NCBI GenBank assembly: GCA_900618425.1
Contig: UZAN01039657.1
Coordinates: forward strand, 53,192-117,191
Length of the DNA: 64,000 nt
Reading direction: 5' to 3'
DNA from: Echinostoma caproni
Taxonomy: Eukaryota > Platyhelminthes > Trematoda > Plagiorchiida > Echinostomatidae
The notes beneath the pieces are model-generated. The model was given only the letters and a program-made list of their open reading frames with translations, was not told the origin of the DNA and did not search any database. A program made the position numbers and the translations under genes. Positions 36,074-48,323 of the stretch are shown piece by piece. The first letter of the stretch is position 1. The number at the start of each line of letters is the position of its first letter.

Positions 36074-36328
36074 AAGTCTGCGTCACTTATGTCTCTGAAG
36101 CCGGAACCCGGAGGCGACGTGCGTGATCCGGAATGCCTGAATCATTTTATTCCACGAATAAGCGAATATTGTAGGTTGCAGCGATTCACACCTGGATGCA
36201 GTAGGCTACAGAGGCCAATCTCAGATGCAGCAGAACCCTCATCTGAACCGTCTCGAGACCTAGTCTACAAATTCCAAAAGCTTGTCAAAAATATGCACAC
36301 TGGGATTGACGCCTCCAACCATTGGTGA
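36074..36328 (+). CDS. Exon-like ORF, unknown product
   Basis: A less AT-rich patch, open in the frame that ends in a stop at 36326-36328, with an acceptor-like ag at 36072-36073. The peptide is hydrophilic and Ser/Glu/Pro-rich in the middle (AEPSSEPSRD), like a linker or hinge. It contains YCRLQR, a string also found at the end of nuclear-receptor DNA-binding domains, but the surrounding cysteine spacing does not fit, so this may be chance. A gtgaca donor-like site overlaps the stop. Same strand and neighbourhood as the 36.8-kb ORF. Confidence 0.25.
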   Translation, partial: KSASLMSLKPEPGGDVRDPECLNHFIPRISEYCRLQRFTPGCSRLQRPISDAAEPSSEPSRDLVYKFQKLVKNMHTGIDASNHW

Positions 36329-36757
36329 CACTGCTAGAAAACGTACTGAAAAAGACGAAAAGCGAAGAACGCATGAGCTAACGGTTTTTATTGTGCTACA
36401 GTATGCGCAAAGTTAAGTCATTCCGTTTGTTTCCAATAGAGTGAAAACTTCGGATGTGAGCTCTGCTACAGGATAATGAACGGTGACACAATTGGATCTA
36501 ATAGAGCACCCTGTTTGATTTGATCATCGACTAACGCTACCAGTTAGACAAAATACCGGTCCTTTTTCCCTAATCCGAAAGGTGTTTGGGGCCTTCATTC
36601 ACAGCCACGGGGAGTGTTGCAGACAATTATTCATTAACGTTTGCCTAACTGCTTGTCCAATAAAGACATGAGCAAGCTAATCACATATAAACCGAACACC
36701 ATTTTGGCGAAGTTTAGTATCAAATTGGAGGTGCTTACAGATACAAAGATAAAGTAG

Positions 36758-37057
36758 ATTTGTAACATGCAACCATATTTGAAAGCGTTTGTGAGGAAAA
36801 AATGTGGTCCATCTCTGAATGAAGACGTTTTTAAGTTACTGAATGGTTTGTTGTACAACGGGTTCATTCTGCAAATCGTTCAATTTTCTCCTGGTACTCA
36901 GTTGTCAGGCCTTTTTCATGACTTAGGTAAAACGTTACCGCTCGATGCGCTCATCAAGCAATTATTTCCGTTGGGTCAAACAAAATTTACCAGTTTATGT
37001 GAACAGTTGCATTCACTCACATTGAATGATACGCAGAGCAGATACCTGTTAACGTAA
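36758..37057 (+). CDS. Exon-like ORF resembling nuclear-receptor ligand-binding domain helices 3-8
   Basis: Open from an ag at 36756-36757; the first ATG is at 36767 and the stop at 37055-37057 (96 codons from the ATG). Residues 9-26 read FVRKKCGPSLNEDVFKLL. This follows the LBD signature of an aromatic plus basic residue, then L, then D with LL four and five positions later. The next 60 residues line up by spacing with NR2-type LBDs (from memory of the family): a hydrophobic helix with Q-x-S, a loop, then FTSLCEQLHSLTLND like helix 7. Last residues SRYLLT correspond to the helix 8 start, where a gtaatg donor-like site (37053) would continue the domain in another exon. If real, it is a divergent receptor exon. 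Alternative: a chance similarity in an unrelated exon. Confidence 0.35.
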   Translation: MCNMQPYLKAFVRKKCGPSLNEDVFKLLNGLLYNGFILQIVQFSPGTQLSGLFHDLGKTLPLDALIKQLFPLGQTKFTSLCEQLHSLTLNDTQSRYLLT

Positions 37058-37350
37058 TGGCGAATAAAGTAAGAAACCATTTGAGATAAACACGTAACTA
37101 ATTTCAAAATTATGAACAACCGATCATGAAAACAGACACCGCCATTCACATTGCTGTTTCCATATCGATTGATCAACAGTTAAAACAAGGATTGACTAAT
37201 CTCATCTCTAACGGAAAAGAAACTATAGTTTTGTGAATTCAAAACACCATATGTGATGTCTGTCCTACATTTGCCCCTTAGTGTGTCGTTCTGGAATTTA
37301 AGAGGTTATGTAGTGTTTAAAACTGTGCACGCAATGAATTTCCCATCACA

Positions 37351-37890
37351 TTGTACGTTTTGACAATGTCTTGCGCAAAGAAAAGCTACCCTATTCGTTT
37401 TTCTGTTCGATGGATCATTGGACACGCGATGGTCCAAGTGAAGCAAATCAGCAGATGTCACCAAGACGACAAAACTAAATGTAAGTCAGTTGCCATAACA
37501 CCCGCCAACTTCCCTGATCGGACAGAGTTTTTCCGTGTCCCGGTTTTCCCAGGGGTCTGGGCCGCTAGGGCTGAGAGAGTGAGGGAAAAGATGGATATAG
37601 GAACAGACAGAGAAACGGCGAGACAGACCCAGCCCATACCTCGAATTAATGTTCAAAACGGTCATCCGTTCGGGAGTAGATACACAAATCATCAAAGCGA
37701 AATCCGAGCTCAAATACGTGACGGACAAATCCGTGATTTGACATTCCCACGGAAACAATTCATTCTATTTAATGTTCTAACATTCCACGATCTGTTTCTG
37801 CTTACACTACTCCATTGTTCTGACGTTCATCGACGAAAACGTGATCTTCCATTATGTCAGAGCTTGAGAATAACAATTATCAATAGCTGA
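37351..37890 (+). CDS. Long unassigned ORF (179 aa)
   Basis: The longest gap-free ORF in the window. The middle (37480-37760) is GC-richer and very Arg/Gln/Asp-rich; the ends are AT-rich and hydrophobic. The minus strand is also open across the middle (37486-37758). No domain, signal peptide or clear splice signals. It could be an exon with intronic flanks read through, or chance. Confidence 0.2.
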   Translation: MYVLTMSCAKKSYPIRFSVRWIIGHAMVQVKQISRCHQDDKTKCKSVAITPANFPDRTEFFRVPVFPGVWAARAERVREKMDIGTDRETARQTQPIPRINVQNGHPFGSRYTNHQSEIRAQIRDGQIRDLTFPRKQFILFNVLTFHDLFLLTLLHCSDVHRRKRDLPLCQSLRITIINS

Positions 37891-37894
37891 TAAC

Positions 37895-40800
37895 ACAGTA
37901 TATCTAAAATCTCCATAATTAATAAGCTAAGGTATCAAAGTGTTCCATGTTTGGTTTATCTCAACCAAATCACCTTGCTGTCCGAGCGTGTGAGATCCAC
38001 CAGTAGTCTAATGTAACACCTTACATCTCAGATACTGATGAAATAGTATCATTGTGGGAAAGTTTATGAATAAATTTTTCAAACAAAACCAATTTACTAC
38101 ACTGTGTATGAACCAAAGCTGATTTGGGTTTTATTCGTTACATCCGTTTTATCGGTCATGCACTGAAAAGTTGAAAACTCAAAACATACTTTTGCTACAT
38201 TTGATTATTGAAGGATTCGATTCGATTATTTGACCGATTTCGTTTCTTTTAAGGCAACGAAGACAACTTGCACCTGCGTTGATCTTGTTTGATCTTATTA
38301 ACAGTGGGATACCACTCACCCAAGAAGTCAACGTTATCGAACTTGGGACATTACAGCTACCAACTGGACCACCGGGCACCTGATCAGACAATCGTACTTC
38401 AAATATATATATATGATGTAACACAACCCATCTTTGCAAGCTTGTTTCGAGCGTCTTTCTTTGCTCATCTATCTTTCAGGGCTAGAATTTAGTTGGAAAT
38501 ATTCCAAACAGGACTTCTTGATGCACGATTTTTATGAAGGATTTGATTGGAAAGTTTGATGAGTTTCATTTGACCAGCTGCTTGGTGAACTTTGGGTTTG
38601 TATGCTTGCCTTCTTCCTGTGAGGTCCCGAATTCGACCCTCAGTTAGGTTAATGGATTCGTACTGCTGGTGGGACCCAAACGGGCTCAAGCAGCTGTTTA
38701 TTTCTTCACAGTTTTTCAGCTCATGCTTCACTTTCTTTGTAAAAGACGAAATCCATCATACAAAAAAATCAAAGTCCTCACTGCTTATAAAATAATCGAC
38801 CAACGGTTGTGTAGTTAGGGCGCAAATTTCGGTTTCTTAATCGGAAGGTTTGCGATTTGAGTAACTCTAGGAACACAGAAATAGTAAACACGGTTGATGT
38901 GTCCCAACCAACTTGAAATAACTGTTCCGTGCTCTATTTGAGTACCACGAAAATTCAGGATACGGTAATACGCAGTCATTCGGTTCATAGCTTCATTCGT
39001 CTATCCGTGTATTAGATGAGGTTCTTTCAGCGTATACTATGATACAACTTCCGTCGAGCTGCATAATCGTTTTGCTTCATTTTTGGATAGCAAACAAAAA
39101 TCTTCCTGTGGCTCGGTTATATGGCCATTTTGTTTTATGAATATGCTAAATCGTTCATCGATAAAGTCGCAAGGTTTGGAGAGGAATAGAGAAGTTCCTA
39201 TGTTGTGTCGTACAATGCGATGGTCGAATTTGCATGTTTATCGGTCATAAATGAAAACCCTTGTCTGAATTACCCTTCTGTAGACCAAGTAGATCCACTG
39301 CTTATCTTTATTTACGTCATTAGTTGGTCGGTTACTTCTCTGAAGCACATAGATCTACCAATGCAACTACACAATAGCCCTCTCAGTGACTGCAATTGCT
39401 GTACACCTGACTACTGAAGAACCGCAGATGAGTTGAGCGACGTCAATATGGCCGATACTTTTAATTTGCTTATTGTTTATAACCTCGACGTGCCTCCAAC
39501 AGGGTCTGTACTTGAACGATTGAGCATCCGCCTACGCGTTTTGTGCACAAATCAGTAATCACATAGGATCAAAATCAATGTGCACGTGAAACAAAGTGAA
39601 TTCGATCAACCAACCCGATACAATTACCCCTAGTGAACTCAGAGAGTGAAGGATGAAGAAACCGATCATGAATGGAGAAAATAACAAATGCAACTCCCAA
39701 CCGAAATATTCGGTCGATCGTTGTGGTGCCCGCGAACGAAACCGCAAATTTTTAGTTTTCCTGAGTTGATTTCGACTTGTCATTTACCTCTTACTGAATA
39801 GAAGTCACTCGAATGTTATTCGTTAGATTTCGTAAAACTGTCATAGGTTCTTCCTGTACGCGGTCTTTTTGTATATCACGGTTTAATTCACTTACACTTC
39901 AAATGTTCCATTGTTAGTTATGAACTTACTCATAGTAGCTGGCAACTTTAACTATACTTGCACGAATCCCGTTCAGTCTTGAAACAAACCTAACATTTTT
40001 ACAGCCTTGCAAGTGTTTTATTTGTATTTACCACTCGAAGACCCTATTTCTACTGACGACTAGCGTCCTGTTAGATTTCAACCTAATGAGTATTCATAAT
40101 GCACCAGTGAATTGCTTCTTTGGTCCCATCAAATCAGATTTGACCGTAGGAGTAGTTACTTCTTGCCCTCAAATAGTTTGAACCTTAATCAATTCAATGA
40201 ATTGAATGTTTTGTGGGTTTTTTCATCATTCACGCCTGGTTCCCTCCTATACGAAGCACCTATTATCATTTATGATTTGTATTCCATAGCAAATTGTTTC
40301 CGTATACCTAACGAATAGCCTCTACTTTATTCAAGTTTTTACGAATACAAAAAGGTAAATACTACTTCCATTATACTTTACTTGTCAAGCTCCTGTCCAA
40401 TGGTATCAAAGTGGAATTAAGGTCATTAGATGCTTTATTTCTTCATCGAACTCTAAGGACTGCCAATAACAAATACTTGTGGTAAAACCTCTCTCCTTTC
40501 TGTGGAATTAATAAAATACTCGCAGAGCATGTTAATGCTTTCTCTATCATATTCGCCAGTGAATAATCCGTCTACATTCGTACACGAAATTTGTAATATA
40601 GAGCTGTTCCATAACTTTGACGTGTTTGAATTATTGCCTACCGTTTATGTTCACGCCCTTGAAGGTTCACTTCGGGCACCCTCCGAAATTGAATATGCAT
40701 TCCCTAAGTGGAATAGTTACCAGAACTGGGAATGAAGCACTTTCGTTGTTCCAGAGTTTGAAGGCTGGTCATGATCATACCGAATTCAGAAACACTCCAG

Positions 40801-43165
40801 TCCTCTCCAAACATTTTCCGCCCCTTATCCTTGAGTTCGGTTGCACTAAAGTTGACAAAGATGACTATGCCTTAGTTTCTACTTAAGTGTATGAACAGTT
40901 CTATTATTTAAAATATTCAACTAACGATCCAAATGATCCTTTTTGATTGCAGTACATACTTGTATTCGCCTAATCACTAACTATTTAAAACCATCTGTTG
41001 AATAATTTCAGCATTTATTTTCATTGTTCGGTAGACAATTTTGCACAAACTTGAATTTGGCGAACGTGCAATGTAGCTATCAGCTTGGTTAGGCAAACGG
41101 CTGTGAGATAGGGAACTCCATTTTCAGCTACTAATAATTCATCTCGAAGAAAACCGGCACGTAGTTTCGGCAGTTATAAAACCTTTGTTCACCAGCACAC
41201 CATCGAGGATCGGTCCTAGTGGATTTTGATACACATTTATTCTGGTGAAAAAGTGAACTTTTGTGCTTGCCTAAGTAGTATGGTGTGATACAATACAATT
41301 GTCAGGTATCTGTTTCTTTAAAATGGTACTCTCATAACGTAAAGTAGTTCGTTTTGTCCGACTTTTTTAGTTGTTGTGTCTACTGTGCACCACCCTACTC
41401 AACCTTGAATACTAGTTAGGAAATAGAAATTACGATATCTTCACAAAGCACATCCCGTTTCTAACTTTGATTGCGAAATGCAGACGGAACGATACACGCA
41501 CCACAGTTTTGCACCTCAACCAGGCTGCTTGTAACCAAAAACATGTTTTAATAGACGAATAACAGAGATATGTAAAATTTAGCCAATCGGAATTGGTTTT
41601 CTCTGTGAAGTATCAGACAATTTTAAGCAACAAATTCTGTGTGCCTCTCCTCATGCCTCCTCCCCATTCTTCACAATACCTCTGGAACATATTTTCTCAT
41701 TAGCATCTGTCATGTGATTGACATCGGTAACGAGACTGGCTGGCTGTACTTTAAACACGGTTTTGAATGTATCGGTAATGATAGATCATTCGCGTGTACA
41801 CACAATACCAGGAGCACGCAAAACAAGTTATTCTAATGAAACCGAATCATGGAAATTTCTTCCCACTCAATTTAGGCACGGTTTACATGTGCATTTGTGC
41901 GTTTTACGAGAATTGAACGACCGTTGTGTTCGTTTGGTTTTCAAATAATTGTGAAATTTTAAGCCCCAATATCTTCATACGCACCTTATATATTTAGAAT
42001 ATATTTTAGAATCGAAACGGCTTCGAGGAATTATCTAAACTAATCTTTGATAATGCACTGTGAGTTGGGTGCTCTAAAGAACAAGACAGGGATACCTAAT
42101 CAACCACAAGGATTGTGAAACTGATCTCGAGATTGCAGGAATTTTTTCTACTCATGCATGTGCCAATATTAGGTACAAGATGCGCGTTGTTGAATACGAA
42201 CGTGAATAGAATGTTATTTCAACGTATGCTCTTATGTCAGAAGAACACAAGCAAGATTGATTCACAACTAACTATCTTTTGATGAATCCTTTAGAAAAAG
42301 CAGATTTTTTCAGGAACCTAATAAGAATGAGTATGTTTCTTGGCTAGATTAAGCTCGTTCTTCATATCTGCTAATAACCAAGCTACATCTGAAGGCTTTG
42401 AATCACGTATTTGCACTTTCTATTTGTGTCCCGTTAAGCATTTGTTTTATCTTCCGTCAGTTGATTCCGATGGACCTTGGGTTCAAGCTGATCAATCAAA
42501 GTCATTTCTAGCACCGGTGCTGTTTGTTTCATTCTGACCCGATGAAAGGGTTGTAGATGACAAACACTCAGCATCATCAAATCATACTTTTTCCTGACCC
42601 AATTCTGAACCATGCAACTCGTCTCTGATAGTTCCAAGCTAAGAAACCTAAGCCACCAATTAGCGTCATAAATTACGCATTTCTTGTACTTAGTTAGTCG
42701 GAATCACACCCTGAGTCTGTCATCAAGCATCGAAGTATCGGGACGAAAGATGTAAGCTACAAGGTGTAGCAGTTGGTTTATGACGAGAAATTTTATCTAA
42801 AAAGAGAGAGAAAGAGAAAACAAGAGAATGCTTTTCGACTAACTAAGATCTGGTCACCGTTCGTTTTCGATCAAGATCGTATTCCTGGCTGCTTCACGAT
42901 TGGCCCGCATTGCACACTTCTCCTTTGATCTTCAGGAGAGTGTATCAAGCGGCTTCCTGACTAATAATTTATTACATTGTTCCATCACTATTAGCCCATA
43001 TTAGCTTTTGTGTAAAGGATGATCTCATTTGAAGCGAGAGCGTTAGCAGACAAAGTTTCAAGCGGGAGGATTACTTCCTTGAATATGTGAATACGCGGTG
43101 AATGTGGGAGAAAATCTTACAGAGTGCGACGATGATTTATCACAGTTCAAAGTTTAAAATTTTAT
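37895..43165. other. No gene supported; possible SINE remnant near 38.6 kb
   Basis: AT-rich. Around 38580-38690 a B-box-like AATTCGACCCTC and a weak A-box-like stretch suggest an old tRNA-derived repeat on the plus strand, but too weakly to call. A tiny (AT)n run lies at 38404-38414. ORFs are short and unrecognised. Confidence 0.4.
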
Positions 43166-43174
43166 TATAAGTGA

Positions 43175-44560
43175 TTTAACAAACCTAACACCGATCATTT
43201 CCTACAGACAGACGTTCTGGAGAATAAATGTGACAGTTCAAACATGGATTCCATTTTTCAATGGCGTATTCCGTATGTGGTCGAATGAACTCTGTTAGCA
43301 AGCGTAGAAACCGTGCTATTTTGAACCGCCCCAAAGCACGTTGAAGTAGTCTAACTTTCTTTAGAGCCACAGATGATTCTGTGGAACAGTTTGTGGAACA
43401 TCTTACGCCCTCCTGTGCCATAACTCCCAAATTCCTTTCATCGGTGACGTACGGTAGTACCTGGTTTTCCAGAATATAAGGGAAATGATTCTTGTGCTTC
43501 ATGGAAATAACTTTACATTTCGAAACGGTGAATTCAATGTCATTGATGATTGATCATCTTGAGGCTGCATTGCTCGTTTCTTGGAGTGCTAAATAATCCT
43601 TTGGATGAGGGTACTGTTCTCCAGACTTTACTGTTGTCCGCGAGAAGTAGTGTACTTGATTCAAGAACATGTGGCAGGTCGTTTATAAATGCTAGAAAAA
43701 GAAGAGGCATCAGTGCGGATCTTTGCGGAACTCCTCGAACAGCGGCGATAGGTCCAGATAGTTAATCATGAAAACAAATTTACAGGCTTCTTTGTCAGAA
43801 AAGCTCTATGATTTAGTCAACAATTGAACCTCTTACCCTATAGTTCTAGATATTTGCAGTAGAATTTGTTGATTTACCCGATAAAATACTTTGAAGAAAT
43901 CCAAATAAACTACGTCTAATGACTCGGCTGTGTCGACGGATTTTTTTTATTCATCTGGTGCAAGAACTATATTTGTGATGCGCGAGCATTTGTGTCGAAA
44001 TCCCCGCTGAGCTGCAGACAAAATATCATGCTTATTTAGATACACCATCAACAGTTCTGCTACCATAACCCCAATATCTTTCTACAGTATAGGACGAGGT
44101 GAAATCGGCCGGTAGCTAGCGGCATCGAAGAGAGAGCCCCTTTTGTAAATGGGCGAAATCACCTTTTCTTTCAATAACCGCGAAATTACCACCTCGTTGA
44201 ACATCCTTTGGTAAAGAACAGCCAGATGTTCTGATATTGTCATTGGCTAGTGGCATGAGAGTTCGATTATGCATGTTGTTTGGGCCTGGGGATGAATTCT
44301 TACGCAACTTTAGTAGTTTGACTTTTACCGTTTAACCGTCAAAAACCATATTAACCAGTGACGGATAAGCTACACAGGGTAGTATGTTTGGAATCTGTGA
44401 TACACTGCGTGTCCTCACAGGTAAAGCCTGATCGGACTGGCTTTAAGGATATCTGCTGCCCTCAGCCGAGTAGTTGAAACATGTCGAGAGGATCTCAGTG
44501 CTGGTATTCCGCATTTCGTCTTCCTTGTAGAGTTCATATATTTCTGAAACAGATTTGAGA
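43175..44560 (-). mobile_element. CR1-like LINE reverse-transcriptase fragment, second lineage
   Basis: Minus strand. The RT begins near 44330 with LRKNSSPGPNNMHNRTL, typical of the CR1 finger region, then a block with FAHLQKG-type residues. The palm is frameshifted. Near 43502-43185 comes the thumb: RNLGVMAQEGVRCSTNC, VALKKVRLLQRALGRF, LTEFIRPHTEYAIEKWNPCL. The same blocks occur in the CR1 copy at 52.0-54.2 kb but sequences differ clearly, so this is a related lineage. Residues upstream to 44560 may be its pre-RT linker. The 3' end (final C-terminal block and tail) is missing. Inactive. Confidence 0.8.
43185..43502 (-). pseudogene. RT thumb fragment of the 43-kb CR1-like element
   Basis: 105 open codons with LGV, CSTNC, VRLLQRALGRF and FIRPHTEYAIEKWNP blocks, the region following the YADD palm in CR1 reverse transcriptases. 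It ends in a stop, and downstream sequence no longer resembles CR1. Confidence 0.8.
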
Positions 44561-45670
44561 TTAGACAACCTGTCATCATATTCCAGTCTCTATTATGATG
44601 CTCCCAATTCTCACAAGTTTTTCAGCATAATAAATAGACTTTCCCTCCAGTCGACGCTTCATCTATCAGTTACTTATGGTAAACCTTGTTATTTAAAGGG
44701 AACACTGCATGAATTACGGGTACCCTATCCCTTATGCAATTTATCAACAACTCACATTTATAGAGTGTAACTACCTCTCAACTCGATTTATCACTAGTCT
44801 ATCGGTTATGGGCCCCGAATTCTAGCGTCCTTTAACACAATATCATAATCATTTTGTCATTCTTCATTGCTGTGTAGAATAATAAAAATCTAACATCGAT
44901 ATTATTCTTGATTGGACTTCAAATGTAAGAAAAAGCGAAACGAAACTAGAAAATATATTTTTTAATAAAATTCAGAATAATTCGTTAAATGAAAGCTATA
45001 AAATTTTAAGCGTAGGGACGCTTAGTGAACAGTTCAACATAGTTCATGCTAGAAAAAACGATAGTACGAAGAACCATTGGCCAACAGTTTGGTTTCTTCA
45101 GTCAACTTTCGTTTCTTATTTAAAATTCCTTCGTAAATTATCCATCCTTTCCGAAGCAAATCTCACTGTAATATGAATCCTCAACATTCTCTTTCCGTAA
45201 GAATGATAGATGTTTGACAACACTTCATCCTTTATCCGATGTAAGCAATTAGCTTAACATTTGACACTGACGAAATACAGACTTTTTGATCGAATATTCA
45301 CAAATACAACAACCGTATCAAGTTATCGATCCAGTCAGATATCCGATACTGGTAGAACTCAAAACAATATACTCAAGCATTTCCAAAAATAAGTAGGATA
45401 GATATCTTTGACCACCGTACCCAGGTTTAGTCCTAGAACTCGACTAAAGACATGAAAATTTGTCATTTACGTACATATAAATGTACGGTGGGCGATGCAA
45501 ACCATTCGAATTATTGTGACAACTTTTCTGCTCACATATGTAATTCAAGAAAACACTCTAAGTGGTGTGTAATTATATGTAATTATAATGGTTAACACTA
45601 GGGCCTAATTCACGTGACCTGATTTTAGGTTTATCAACTTACCTACTTTCATGAAACGAGCTTTTCGAGT

Positions 45671-45988
45671 TCAACTTTCAGAAATCACCGAAATCTGCCC
45701 CGAATGGAAGAATTGATAAGCTGCCGCGTTGTAGAAGGCAGTAGCCTGATTCCTTGGGGCCATTGTACACAAATCGTTGCATTCTGTTAACGCGATGAAA
45801 GAAATATGTATGATACCCAAGAGCACCAATCCGGATGATGGACAGAAGGAAATCAAAATGAGCGTAAATCTGACCAATGCAACTTTATGCCGGACCCGAT
45901 TTAAAGCGTTGTACAATAATTGAGTCCATCTATCAGGAAAGGAAAACAGTTCAAAATGCATTGACAGCAAATCCGTTCCACATCCCAC
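45671..45988 (-). CDS. ORF with one membrane-like segment, unknown
   Basis: 105 codons on the minus strand with balanced codon use. Residues about 41-66 form a hydrophobic stretch (FTLILIS, then SSGLVLLGIIHISFIAL) long enough for one transmembrane helix, flanked by basic residues (RVRHK) on the N side and TECNDLC on the C side. A pyrimidine-rich acceptor (ending cgaacag near 46013) lies upstream but opens a different frame. A consensus donor AG|GTAAGT lies near 45643, beyond the stop. The surroundings therefore look exonic, but the true frame is unclear. Confidence 0.22.
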   Translation of the reverse strand: MGCGTDLLSMHFELFSFPDRWTQLLYNALNRVRHKVALVRFTLILISFCPSSGLVLLGIIHISFIALTECNDLCTMAPRNQATAFYNAAAYQFFHSGQISVISES

Positions 45989-47996
45989 ACGCTTTCAATC
46001 AGATTTTCTGTTCGAAAAAAACTAAACTAAAGGTCAAAGATCAAAGAAATAATCAGAAAAATAAACAGAATCGGATAAATCATCAAGGAACTAATATCTG
46101 TTCAAATCCATTATCATGAAACTGATTGAAAACTACTGCAAAGAACGGGGTAATTTTCAAATCTTACTGATTTATAAAACTCAAAGTGCATGTGGTGTTT
46201 TGATCTGACAATAAGCATCAAAAAGCTAGTTTAATGCTCAACAAATGTTAATAGCCAACCACGGGGATTTACGCGATTTAAATGACGATTATCAGAAGAG
46301 TTATAGGGTATCGACGCCAAAAACGACCGTGAACCGACTTTAACCCCTATCCCCTGACAGTTCCGAAATAATTCGCCAAACCAACAACCCTGAATTATCC
46401 ATAAAGTCGTTTTCAATCGATAAAAAATAAATTTTGTTGTATTGAGCTTCCACAATCGGCTACGAGATGGCATAACAACGAGACTGGGGAAGATCAAAAA
46501 TTAATTGTTAGTTTGTTGGAAGAAATCCATAGAAATGCGTATGTAAGAGACGATGTAGTTGGCTGTTAGAACCATTTAGTCACCGGAACTGATCGTATTA
46601 GTCCAAATTGCTGACGTCTTATCGGCTATCCGGACAGTGTAACGCGTTGCCATCTGGTCAGCGATACATCGAGCTGTTGGACGAACACAATGATTTACAG
46701 ACGAAATTAAGATCAATAATTTTAAGCACATTGCTTCCATAATACCATGGTGTGAACAAACACCTGTTTTTTGAGTCAATCTTTGTGAGTATTTTTCAAA
46801 TATAAACTTGATCAGAACAATCCAGTAGATAAGCCATCGAAAGCCAGCCAAGATTACACAGTAATTTGTAGAACAGAAGGTGAAAAATCCAAGATTCTCG
46901 AATTCCACCAAAAATTTGTTTTCTTTCAGAAAAACGCTGGTGAAACATATGGGTCATAGACAACAATGTAAACGATAAGGTACTTTCAGACTGATGCCTT
47001 CCAGGAGCATTGCACAAAACACAGTTTTATCCGATAAAGCGTGACCGTTAAGTAAAATTTGTTTTAATAAATAGGGATTCAGAACTCTGCTAAACTGAAT
47101 GATACCATGCTGATAATAATTTAGTTCAAAAGTACTCAGTTAACAGAGAACAGGGTAGCTATCCGAACAGTTGTAAATAATCCCCTGCGATTAACGAATC
47201 ATCGATCATAAATACTATTACCAATGTTTAGTTCTGAAAGAGTACTATAAGTAACAGCGCTGAAATAAATAAAAGGTGTGATTTAATGAAAACCAATCAC
47301 AACTAGCGAGTGAGTGATCTATAACTATCCGACAAAAGAGCATCAGAATAAGACGATTGTGCTCACAATCAAACTTGTCTACATTATCGGCATCACACAG
47401 ACGCAAACTCCAAAGGTGCGTTCCAAATACGAACAGGCAAGAACTCACTTAACCGTGCATTGTTTCTCGAGCGTTCAGAAAACCATGGTTTACATATTTG
47501 TATAATAATAACTCACTCCATAGTTTGCAGCAGACGGACAGAATGAAGTGAGATTTCGACGGTCAGCTCCCTCCAAAACCACAACTTGCGCTAGAGACAA
47601 ATTATCATAAATTAATTCAAAACCACACGTTTCAGTTTGATATCTGTGTTAATTCAGAACTGCAATATGGGACAAGTCGAAAATCCATCCCATTAGTAAA
47701 TAACAGTGGGAAACGAGCTAGCGGAGCGGTTAAGAGTGATCACTGTGCAATCAGCAGCCTACACCAATTCTAACGCTGTCATTTTTTGTTCATTGTTAAG
47801 CTACAATAATTTGCAAACTTATTTGAAAAATGTGCATAAATTAACAGCTTTCCTCTTAGTGTCGGTAGCAGTACTAGAAGAACAACAAAATGACAGAATT
47901 CGTTAAATTTCCTATGGCAGTAGGTGAATGATGTTTGCGGTAAATAAAGAAATAGGGCCAGGTTTTTTGTACAAATGGAGTATATATACCTCAACG

Positions 47997-48323
47997 TTAT
48001 TCTATATCATAACTCATTTCATCCAAAAAAACGCAGAGACCTTTTATGATCGTGACAAAGCTGGCAAAAGGATCAACAATCCGTTTTTCTCCTTGGCCTT
48101 TTCTTAGTTTATTCCAGCTTAAGGGCATCCAAACCGCCAAGCTTGGGCCATAATATTTGGTTGAATAGTTTTCCATTATGTATGTGACCTCTCTATCCGA
48201 AACGAGGCCAGATGTGCGTCTGACCTCTTCCCTTTCGAACATTGAAGTCATATTTTCAACCATATTCGCATCGGGACTTATAAGCAGCATAAACTTCCAT
48301 TCTAAAAGCTCCAGTGACCCCAA
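47997..48323 (-). pseudogene. Possible LINE RT C-terminal fragment
   Basis: 108 codons. The end resembles the last block of CR1-type RTs: a hydrophobic SLAVWMPLSWNKL (family pattern F-x-V-x-x-W-N-x-L) followed by VDPFASFVTIIK (pattern S-x-x-x-F-x-x-x-L). The first half is not clearly RT. No tail repeat or RT core was found next to it. It could be an unrelated exon. Confidence 0.25.

Noticed and set aside
38489..38731. Possible SINE with a B-box-like site near 38.6 kb
   Set aside because: The A-box is unconvincing and no second copy was found in the window.
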